Shown piece after piece: positions 1-7,747 of a stretch of 64,000 bases of DNA. Both the position numbers and the translations under genes were made by a program. The number at the start of each line of letters is the position of its first letter. Positions within the stretch are counted from its first letter, which is position 1. The DNA is from a candidate division FCPU426 bacterium (GTDB taxonomy: Bacteria; Oederibacteriota; Muellerivitia; Muellerivitales; Muellerivitaceae). Where the stretch lies: the NCBI GenBank assembly GCA_027452205.1, contig DAIDGV010000012.1, positions 1 through 64,000 on the forward strand, written 5' to 3'. Under the pieces are notes generated by a model that made no database searches, had not been told where the DNA came from, and was given only the letters and a program-made list of their open reading frames with translations.

Positions 1-95
1 GTGCTCCAACCCAGTATTTCGCCATGTCCAGAGCATGCCATAACTTCTTGCCTGCGGGCCGACAAAATCTCTCGGCCCTCCGGGCAGCCATTCAT

Positions 96-123
96 CCCCA
101 GGCTTAAAAGCCTGGGGTTTTCT
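96..123 (+). terminator. Rho-independent terminator
   Basis: A 9-bp perfect stem (CCCCAGGCT with AGCCTGGGG) and a four-base loop are followed by TTTT on the plus strand. It probably ends a transcript that enters from left of the window. Positions 1-95 hold no convincing gene; only an imperfect GC-rich inverted repeat is visible at about 52-88. Confidence 0.7.
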
Positions 124-136
124 GGCAAGTTTTATA

Positions 137-164
137 AAAAGCGGCCCCACCCGGGGCCGCTTTT
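137..164 (-). terminator. Terminator of the GT39 gene cluster
   Basis: Twelve-base arms AAAAGCGGCCCC and GGGGCCGCTTTT surround an ACCC loop. Read on the minus strand the hairpin follows the stop codon at 194 and runs into TTTTTATAAAA, so it should end the long minus-strand glycosyltransferase transcript. The T tract on the other side could make it work in both directions. Confidence 0.8.
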
Positions 165-193
165 CGTTTCTTAAAACATCCTTCTTTGTCCGC

Positions 194-3025
194 TTAAGGC
201 ACTATTCCGTAAGCCGAGTTCGGGATCACTTCTGATGTGCCATCCGGCTTCGTCCAATAGAGTGCGAAATAAGGGAAACTCAGGTCCGGGTTCACGCAAT
301 AGACGTCGATCTTATGCGGCCCCGCTTTCAAATAACCGTTCCCTTCCCGGGTGCGGCCCACCGGCATCAGGTTCTTCCCGTCAATGGTCAAGCCCGTCGC
401 GGCCCTGGATTGGATATAGAACCGGTAGCTCCCCGTTTGGTCCGCATTCAAAATGCCTGTCCAATGGATGGAATAGATCGAACCCGTGGGAAATTCGTTT
501 CCGTCGGTAAAATCCAGGATCGGATCCCAGCGGACCTCGCCAGGCTTTTCTTTATCCCACAGACCGTCCCGGTAATAGCTTCCTTTTAAAGCTCGGAAGG
601 GCGGCAAGCTGTTAAAAGCCCCCGCCTCCACATTCGTCGCCAGGACCGAGGAACGCCGCGTAGCGATGGTCAGGACCGGTTTTTGACCGGAGGCCACGGA
701 AATTTGGATCCTCACCGGATAATAGCCCTTTTCCAAATGCTGGGCGACAGCGGCGGAGGCCAAACGCCCGCCGATCCACATCGTCGGATGGACATTCCCA
801 CCTAAGACCCAACGGTAATCATCGGTGTGATCGATGAAGAGATTACCCGTCAAGGTGGCCTTGTAAGGACCCGTCGGCAATCCCGCCGGGAAGGTATCGA
901 TCTGCGCCTCTTTGACTCCGTTCACCGGACGGTCAAAGACCGCCTTCAGACCCAGCACTTTGCGCAATTGATCCGCCGGGACCTTCAGGAAATAGACCGC
1001 CTTATGCCCATCTGGATCGAGCAAGCTCTCATCTACCGCTCCTGGATAATAACTCTTGAGCATCTCTGCCACCGCGGGGCGGTCCTCTTCCACCGCGAAA
1101 TAAACACCGCGATTCGGATCGCCCGAGTGGGAAATGATAGCCTCCGGGAAGTTCAACGCCTCAAGCTTGTCCAGGTCCTTGTAACCTAAAAAGTTGATGG
1201 TGTGATAACCCATATAAGGCGGGGCGACCAAGTAATCATAGGCGCTTCCATAACGGGCCATGCGGCGGCCAACTTCGGTCTCCCGGGCGGCGTATTCGTG
1301 CCAACTGCTCACGCTTTTACCCTGTTTGTTGAAATAAACATCCCAGTTCTGGGAGAGCATGAAAAAGGCGACAGGGGCCAACAACACCAAAAAGACCCAC
1401 TCCGCTTTGGAACCGATGAATTTGAGCACCCGCGCCCAGATAACAGCGACAGGCGTGGCGATCAGGAAGGCCATGAAAGGAGTGGTCGCCAACATCCGGT
1501 TGGCATGGGCGGCGTCGATGGTCAAAAGACAAAGCAAACTGGTGACGAAAAAACCCGTGACCGCGTAGAAATATTTCCGGCGTTTGATATGAGCGATGCC
1601 GTAACCCAACCCCAGGACGAAGAGCGCTGCCGAGATGTCGTCCAGCATTTGGAAATCCTGCAGGTTATGGCGGGCGTTCGGGTCACCCTTGCGTCCGAAC
1701 ATCAAGGAAGTGCGCAAGGCCCCTTCCCAGAAAGGTCTCATGCTGTGCTGTTTGGAAACCTCGGTAAAGATGGAGACTTGGGATTCCCGGTCTCCGAAAT
1801 TCTTGTGTACGACCATGTCGGTCAGGATGGGCGACGTAACGATCACCGCCACGCCCAGGAAAAAGAGGATGTTCTTCCAGTTCTTGAGGATCCGCTTCCG
1901 GTCCGCGCAAAATTCATAAGCCGTATAGACCACCAAAAGCACCGGCATGATCTTGAAGCCCTGATAGGTATAGAAACCCAGGCCAAAAAGCACGCCCGCC
2001 GTCACGAAGGCCCAGCGTTTGGCGTTATTGAGGCCGTAAAGCAAGAAGGCCAGGGTCGCGAACATATAAAGAGGCACTTGAATTGTCGGAAATTGATTGC
2101 GGCTGAAGATGATATGCCAGCGCATGACCGCCAATATGAACAAGGTGGCAAGGGCCATCCGGGGCCCGGCCAATTGGCGGAAGGTCCAATAGATCAAGGG
2201 TAGGCCCAACATGGCCAGGAAGACATAAAAAGTGCGCAGGGCCATCTCGTTCTCGCCGAAGAACTTGAACCAGATCGCCACCTGGTAAAGGGTCATGGCA
2301 TAGGCCATCAAGAAAATTTCAGAGATATAAAAAGGGTGATAACCGGATTCGTGCAGGATCCGCCGGGCCGAATAACCCACGAACCCTTGGTCGATGAAAA
2401 GCCCCTGGGGCATGGAACCGATGTGGTAGAGACGTAAGAAAGCGGCCAGCGCCAGGATAAGACCCAAAGCGATCATTTCTGTCTGGAACGAAAGGTTCAG
2501 GTTCTTGAGGCCTTCCCGGAACCAAGGCCAACAACCGACCACAAAAACCACCGCCGCCGCCAGGTACAACCAAGCCCCCGGTGCCAAGGTCGAGTCGTTC
2601 CAAGCCTGACGGAAAAGGGCCTGCCCGATACCGATCAAGATCAGGGACAAAAGAATTCCGGCCAAATAGAAACCGTATTTCGGTTTGAAAGGTTCCAATT
2701 TCCAGGCCGCCGGGGAAGTGGGAAGTTTAAGCCGGGATATTGGGGGGAGTTTCAGGCCAACTTTCGGCATTTTTCCACCCATCTTCATTTCGGGCATTGC
2801 GGGCAAATCCGGCAACGCGATCACGTCGCCCTTGAAATAGATCAAGCCGCCAAAGAAAACCCCCGCGAAGGAAAGGACCAACCCGACCGCGGTATTAGAA
2901 GTGAAAAAAACGAACTGACCGACCAGAAAAAGGGCGCAACCTAAGAAAAAGAGAGCAGTGAACAGGACCTTTTGTTTGGCCGGATCCAGCTTCATGGATT
3001 TTTTGCTTCTTTTCGTTTTCGGCAT
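194..3025 (-). CDS. GT39-like polytopic glycosyltransferase with C-terminal PA14-like domain
   Basis: 943 residues. A basic cytoplasmic leader (KTKRSKK) is followed by about a dozen hydrophobic helices typical of the PMT/ArnT (GT39) superfamily, which moves sugars from polyprenyl-phosphate carriers on the outer face of the inner membrane. The first periplasmic loop reads LFIDQGF, keeping the conserved Asp but with Gln where GT39 enzymes usually have Glu. After the membrane part comes a soluble segment ending near YFLKVPADQL, a motif seen in the three neighbours. The last 130 residues resemble a PA14 beta-sandwich (GSYRFYIQSRAATGLTIDGK). The start is the ATG at 3025, which has AAGAGG five bases upstream; a GTG 27 bases earlier has no such site. 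It is last of four similar genes and is followed by a strong terminator. The acceptor is unknown. Confidence 0.8.
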   Translation of the reverse strand: MPKTKRSKKSMKLDPAKQKVLFTALFFLGCALFLVGQFVFFTSNTAVGLVLSFAGVFFGGLIYFKGDVIALPDLPAMPEMKMGGKMPKVGLKLPPISRLKLPTSPAAWKLEPFKPKYGFYLAGILLSLILIGIGQALFRQAWNDSTLAPGAWLYLAAAVVFVVGCWPWFREGLKNLNLSFQTEMIALGLILALAAFLRLYHIGSMPQGLFIDQGFVGYSARRILHESGYHPFYISEIFLMAYAMTLYQVAIWFKFFGENEMALRTFYVFLAMLGLPLIYWTFRQLAGPRMALATLFILAVMRWHIIFSRNQFPTIQVPLYMFATLAFLLYGLNNAKRWAFVTAGVLFGLGFYTYQGFKIMPVLLVVYTAYEFCADRKRILKNWKNILFFLGVAVIVTSPILTDMVVHKNFGDRESQVSIFTEVSKQHSMRPFWEGALRTSLMFGRKGDPNARHNLQDFQMLDDISAALFVLGLGYGIAHIKRRKYFYAVTGFFVTSLLCLLTIDAAHANRMLATTPFMAFLIATPVAVIWARVLKFIGSKAEWVFLVLLAPVAFFMLSQNWDVYFNKQGKSVSSWHEYAARETEVGRRMARYGSAYDYLVAPPYMGYHTINFLGYKDLDKLEALNFPEAIISHSGDPNRGVYFAVEEDRPAVAEMLKSYYPGAVDESLLDPDGHKAVYFLKVPADQLRKVLGLKAVFDRPVNGVKEAQIDTFPAGLPTGPYKATLTGNLFIDHTDDYRWVLGGNVHPTMWIGGRLASAAVAQHLEKGYYPVRIQISVASGQKPVLTIATRRSSVLATNVEAGAFNSLPPFRALKGSYYRDGLWDKEKPGEVRWDPILDFTDGNEFPTGSIYSIHWTGILNADQTGSYRFYIQSRAATGLTIDGKNLMPVGRTREGNGYLKAGPHKIDVYCVNPDLSFPYFALYWTKPDGTSEVIPNSAYGIVP

Positions 3026-3067
3026 GAGGCCTCTTTTCTCGATTGATCCCACTTGTCCGACCGGACG

Positions 3068-5092
3068 TTAAGGCAAAGCGGTCAGGAGTTTCTTCCCTTT
3101 TTGGGCGGCGTTGATCTCGGCCATCGGGATATTGACCGTATAGAGGAAATGGTCGCCCCAAGGGGTGTCATAAGTCGTCCAAACCGCCTTGGGATAGTAG
3201 CGGTCCATCAACTTGCGCTGCTCGGGGCTGATACGCCAAGGCGAGAAGACTAGGATCACGTCCTTGCTGACCTTGTAACGGATCGGAAGGTCTTTGGCCA
3301 AGTCCAATCCCATAAGATTCGGGATCTGGTCCCGGAGAATGAAATTGACCACATTCGACGTGGCGTCCGAATCGACCATGATGTGATGGCCTGGTTCGAC
3401 CTTCGCGATGATCTCGGCGATCCGGATGTGGCTCAAACCGTGGTCACCCCAGGTGCCCGCTTGATAGGCGAACTTGCTCAAGAAGACAGGCTCGTTCAAG
3501 GCCAAGGGTCCCGCGATCGCGATCACCGTTACAATCCCAGCCCAACCCCAGCCTCTCGGATTGATCTTCCGGTAAGACCTCAAGAACCAATCGAAACCCC
3601 AAGCCGCCGGAAAGAACAGGAAAGGGATCACAACGGACAAACGGACCAACTGGATATAGGCCAGGTCCGTGGGCCAGCCCAGACGGGCCAAGGCATTGGC
3701 TGAAAGACCTATGAAGATACCCGGGATGAGAACCCAGGCCAGGGGTTTGCGGATATTGACGATAAAAACCCCGAAACCCATCAGTGCGAAGAAACCTGTC
3801 ACCGCGTCCATGAAGGTCATTCCCGGGACGACGAACCGGAAATCAACGCTGGAATTAGATGTCCACAAGGTGACCAAGGTCCAGAGGTAGGATTTGACCA
3901 AGAAGAAATAGCTGCCGCTGTGACGATATTCCTGGGCGATCCAACCCGGCTGCACCCGGCCCCAAACTTCCCCAGGGCTAATGAAAGCATAAATGATGAA
4001 GGGCCCCACCAACCACAGGAACGCGCAAAAGAACATCGCCAGTGATTTCCAATAGGTCTTGAGGAACGCCCAGCCTCGAATAAGGGTATAAGCGGCAAGC
4101 ATCATTCCCAACATCACGGGCACACCCCGTCCCGCCACGTAATTCATCACACAGCTGGCGGCAAAAAGACCGGCCCAGCAAAAATGGACCTTGCGCCCCG
4201 AGCGGAACCCCTTTTCAATGAAATAAAAGGCGCCGATCTCTTCCAGGGCCAAGATCGCGTTGTGAAAGGGCGACAAACTAAAGAAATAAAACCACCAGGA
4301 CATGGCCAACCAGAAAGCGCCCATCAGGGCGGCCAGGGGGCTCAACCACAACCGGGTCCATTTATAAAAGAAGTAGATAGCGCCCAGGGAGGCCAGGGCC
4401 GACCCCAACCGGGCTACCCAGACATAGGCCCCAAAGATCCTGAAAAGGAACACATACCAGTAATAAGGCAACATGGGCGTGCCGCCCCAACCTGTCACGA
4501 AGGGACTGGTGTGGTTGACCGAAGCCGCCAGGGTGTCGGTCAGATTATTGCCCTCGTCGTTCTGCAGGCCCGTGTCGTAACTGTTAAGGAAAGCGAACCG
4601 AATAGCGGCAGCCACGATCATCATCACCCAGAACCACAGTTCCTCGTTGATCTCAAAAGAAGGGCCTCTTTCGTTTTCACCGCCAGACTTCAGGTTGAAC
4701 CAGATGATGCAAGCAACCACCAGGGAGCAAAAGATCGAGGCCCAAACGAAATTGCTGCCATAAAAAGCGTAGACCGCCAAAGCGGTGAATACCATGACCA
4801 GGAATAGCGGGGCCCCCTGGACCGGGGTCTTACCCGACGGCTTCTTCCCTTTCAGCTTCAAGACAGGCTTCGGTTCGGGCCATTCCATGACCGGGCTAGT
4901 CTCTGGAAAAGCCAGATAGATCAATACCCCGGCGATGGCCAAAAGCGGTAGGCCCACCGAGTATTCGCAGGGATAAGTCACCAACTTGTGCCCGCCGATA
5001 TAGACCAAGGCCAGGCCTACCATCACTTGGAAAACCGGCAGCCAATTCGCCTGGACTTTTTTCTTCACTTGGGTCTTCTTTGTCTTTGCCAT
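3068..5092 (-). CDS. GT39-like polytopic glycosyltransferase
   Basis: 674 residues. It has a Lys-rich leader (MAKTKKTQVKKKVQ), a long hydrophobic section with about 12 membrane segments, and a short periplasmic tail. The first loop carries NDEGNNL, the canonical Asp-Glu pair of the PMT/ArnT superfamily, so this is the most conventional member of the array. The tail contains FLYTVNIPMAEI, matching the YTV-x-IP motif of its neighbours, but the protein stops there and lacks a terminal PA14-like domain. Only 42 bases separate it from the next gene, so co-transcription is likely. GT39 members transfer mannose, aminoarabinose or similar sugars from lipid phosphates; the sugar here cannot be read from the sequence. 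Confidence 0.8.
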   Translation of the reverse strand: MAKTKKTQVKKKVQANWLPVFQVMVGLALVYIGGHKLVTYPCEYSVGLPLLAIAGVLIYLAFPETSPVMEWPEPKPVLKLKGKKPSGKTPVQGAPLFLVMVFTALAVYAFYGSNFVWASIFCSLVVACIIWFNLKSGGENERGPSFEINEELWFWVMMIVAAAIRFAFLNSYDTGLQNDEGNNLTDTLAASVNHTSPFVTGWGGTPMLPYYWYVFLFRIFGAYVWVARLGSALASLGAIYFFYKWTRLWLSPLAALMGAFWLAMSWWFYFFSLSPFHNAILALEEIGAFYFIEKGFRSGRKVHFCWAGLFAASCVMNYVAGRGVPVMLGMMLAAYTLIRGWAFLKTYWKSLAMFFCAFLWLVGPFIIYAFISPGEVWGRVQPGWIAQEYRHSGSYFFLVKSYLWTLVTLWTSNSSVDFRFVVPGMTFMDAVTGFFALMGFGVFIVNIRKPLAWVLIPGIFIGLSANALARLGWPTDLAYIQLVRLSVVIPFLFFPAAWGFDWFLRSYRKINPRGWGWAGIVTVIAIAGPLALNEPVFLSKFAYQAGTWGDHGLSHIRIAEIIAKVEPGHHIMVDSDATSNVVNFILRDQIPNLMGLDLAKDLPIRYKVSKDVILVFSPWRISPEQRKLMDRYYPKAVWTTYDTPWGDHFLYTVNIPMAEINAAQKGKKLLTALP

Positions 5093-5108
5093 GGATCGCT
5101 CGCGTGGA

Positions 5109-7592
5109 TTATTTCTTCGCCGATACCGCCGACGCGGCAGGAACCAACGCCGTGTTCAAAACATAATCTTCCAAGGAAACCGCTCGGGGCATCCCGGGGC
5201 CCTGGATCATCACCGGCGCGATACCCTGGCTGACATTGCAGGCATTGGCCACTTCAACATGGTGCAGCCCGGCCGTCAGGTGGATCGTCGCCTTCCCGCC
5301 GGGATGGCGGTCATAGCGCTGCACGTCGAAGACCTTCTTGCCGTCCAAGAAAAATTGATAAGTGTTGGACGTGCTCAGGGTGAAAACATAATCCCCGTCG
5401 GCGGGCACCTGGAAATCCCCTTCAACACGTTGGCAACCGTTGGTGACATCGTTCTCCTTGAAAGTGACCGGTTCATTCCAACGGGTCACTCGGTCCTCGA
5501 ACCGGATAAAGCCTCGGGCCAGGCCAAAAGCCCCATAGTAGCGGCGCTGCCAGGTCGAGGGCGCCACATAGCGGACATGGAAGAAAGCCTTGGGGTCTTT
5601 GGGTATTTTTTCAAATGGGATTTCCATGCAATAGGCGAAATCCTCGCCTTGAGGGTTGGAGAAATAGATCTTGGTCTTTTGCCAGGGGATACCCGGGAAT
5701 TCTTTTTCCATGACCTGCTGCATCTTGGTGTCCCTGGCATAGACAAAGACCGCCAGGTCCTTACACTTTTCGCCTTCCGCCAGATCGATGCTGTTGGTCT
5801 CATCTTGCAGGGCCCGATAGACCTGCCTTTGGTCGCACAGAAGATCCTGGCAGATCGTCCAGAAAGAGTCGTTGTTGTAATAGACCAAATAGACCCGGTG
5901 GGTCGGAAGTTCTTCCTGGACCAAATTATCCAGCAAGGGGTTGGGTCCGGGCAAGGCCATCCATTTTTGATAGAGATCGAAGTTGACCGACAATTGCCAA
6001 AGACCACAGGCCAGCACGACTGCCGCGAAGGTGGCATTGACCCACTTGGTGTTCTTTACTTGGAAAGCGGCAACCCAAAGGCGGTTCAAGCCCCAGGCCC
6101 CAGCGAGGAAAAGGGTCACATCGCTTGTCAAATAGCGCAGCGGATAGGGCGCGTTGGACAATATTCCCGGCACCCAGCCAACGAAGAAAAGAAGGATCAC
6201 GTAGATCTTTTCCAAGCTCGGACGCGCGATGAAATAGGAAAAACCCAGGACGGCCAAGGCGGTCTCGAAGAAGCAGTACATCGAGTCCCCGGAGCTTGGG
6301 AAACACATCGGGAACCCGCGAGGCCCAAAGAAAAGCGGTATCAGGTCCCTCAGGTTCAACAACAAACTATTGAGCGATTGATTGGCGCTTGAATAGAACA
6401 AGGAGCTGATAACGGAAATGGCGGCGACGTGGTTGGCGTAATCCGGCGACAGATACAACGGCAAAAGGATCAGTCGAATGACTACCGCGGCGACCGCCCA
6501 TTTATAGAGTTTACTAAAGCCTTTTTTGTGCTCGACCCGGTAACCTTCGTAAAAACCGTAAATGGCTAGCAGGATGCAAACAGCGCCCACAACCGGATGG
6601 GCCAAGACCTTGACCCAAACATGGTCCGCGCCAATGAACCCGTTTTTATAAAGGAACAAAAATGCCCAACTGAGCAAAAGCCCAGGGCCTAGGATGAGCC
6701 GGTAAGGTTCGAAGTGTTTTTCTTTTTTGTCCGCGAAGACCCAAAGCCAGACCAACCCCAGGATGGCAGGCATCCAGGGACGCATCGGGACATAGGTATA
6801 GGCCCCGAACCCTAAGGCAATACCCCATTCCACCGCGTGTTTCATATCGGTTTTTTTGAGGAAGCGCAGGGTGAACAACAGGGCCACCGCCCCGCCGATG
6901 ACACAGGTATCCGCGCCGACCTGGTCCTTGGTGGTCTCGATCATCAACTTGGAAATGGTTCCGATGCCCATCATCAAAAGACCCATCCGGCGGCCAGCGA
7001 CCTCTTTACCTAAAAGGTAAAAGACCCAGATAGCGGCCAGATCGATCAAGGCATTGCTGATCTGCATGATGCCCAGGCCCGTCATGGAGGGCCAGAAATG
7101 CCATAACATAGCGGTAAAGTAAGGGAATAGGGGCTCGCGTTGGCCTTGCGGAAAAAGGAGTGGACGCCATTGGAAATCAACCAAAGCCCGGATGTCTGAG
7201 GTGTGCACATAGTGATCGGCCCAAACGCTGCTGCCCACGTGGAAAATATCGAACAGCCTTAAATAGGCCGCCAGGGCGATGAAGACCCAGAAAATGGCTC
7301 GGGCCGTCCAAGGTGAGATGTCATTTTGGCTTTGATTCGTTTCCGGCACTTGTTTCCACATATAAACAAGGGCGGCAAACCCGGCCAATAGGAAAGGGAT
7401 CACGAAAGAAGGATAGAGGGGCGAGGATTTGAGGCCAGGGATCATGATAGAGAAGTTGGGCAGGGACAATAAAGCCACCCAAACTACCGCCCAGGCACCC
7501 AAAAGCATCAGGAATACATTGAATTTGATATCCTGGTTGGACTTTTTACCCTTCACCGCCGCGCGGGGTGACTTCGCCGTGCTTTTCGCCAT
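5109..7592 (-). CDS. GT39-like membrane glycosyltransferase with periplasmic carbohydrate-binding-like tail
   Basis: 827 residues: a basic leader, about 12 membrane helices, a periplasmic alpha/beta segment (FAYCMEIPFEKI) and a terminal sandwich domain with GDYVFTLSTS and FFLDGKKVFD, which resembles PA14/GLEYA-type sugar-binding folds. The first loop reads VWADHYV, so the usual Glu after the Asp is His. The start is the ATG at 7592, placed after AATGAGGACCTC; an ATG 15 bases upstream would overlap that ribosome-binding site. It is closest in layout to the gene at 7748-10159, which suggests duplication within the array. The exact donor and acceptor are unknown. Confidence 0.78.
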   Translation of the reverse strand: MAKSTAKSPRAAVKGKKSNQDIKFNVFLMLLGAWAVVWVALLSLPNFSIMIPGLKSSPLYPSFVIPFLLAGFAALVYMWKQVPETNQSQNDISPWTARAIFWVFIALAAYLRLFDIFHVGSSVWADHYVHTSDIRALVDFQWRPLLFPQGQREPLFPYFTAMLWHFWPSMTGLGIMQISNALIDLAAIWVFYLLGKEVAGRRMGLLMMGIGTISKLMIETTKDQVGADTCVIGGAVALLFTLRFLKKTDMKHAVEWGIALGFGAYTYVPMRPWMPAILGLVWLWVFADKKEKHFEPYRLILGPGLLLSWAFLFLYKNGFIGADHVWVKVLAHPVVGAVCILLAIYGFYEGYRVEHKKGFSKLYKWAVAAVVIRLILLPLYLSPDYANHVAAISVISSLFYSSANQSLNSLLLNLRDLIPLFFGPRGFPMCFPSSGDSMYCFFETALAVLGFSYFIARPSLEKIYVILLFFVGWVPGILSNAPYPLRYLTSDVTLFLAGAWGLNRLWVAAFQVKNTKWVNATFAAVVLACGLWQLSVNFDLYQKWMALPGPNPLLDNLVQEELPTHRVYLVYYNNDSFWTICQDLLCDQRQVYRALQDETNSIDLAEGEKCKDLAVFVYARDTKMQQVMEKEFPGIPWQKTKIYFSNPQGEDFAYCMEIPFEKIPKDPKAFFHVRYVAPSTWQRRYYGAFGLARGFIRFEDRVTRWNEPVTFKENDVTNGCQRVEGDFQVPADGDYVFTLSTSNTYQFFLDGKKVFDVQRYDRHPGGKATIHLTAGLHHVEVANACNVSQGIAPVMIQGPGMPRAVSLEDYVLNTALVPAASAVSAKK

Positions 7593-7747
7593 GAGGTCCT
7601 CATTCACTTTCTACGCAAAAGTGCGTAACAACTGATAAAAACCAGGATTTTGAATGGCTCGATATTAGTCTTACCACCCAGTAACGGTCAATTGTAAATC
7701 GGCCATTTCAGGGTCTTTTGGCGCTCTTTTCAGCGTCCAGACGGGCT

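Noticed and set aside
1202-2203. Long plus-strand frame of 333 codons within the first GT39-like gene
   Set aside because: It is antisense to a gene with clear membrane helices and motifs, and its own protein is rich in Arg, His, Gln and Gly with no domain.
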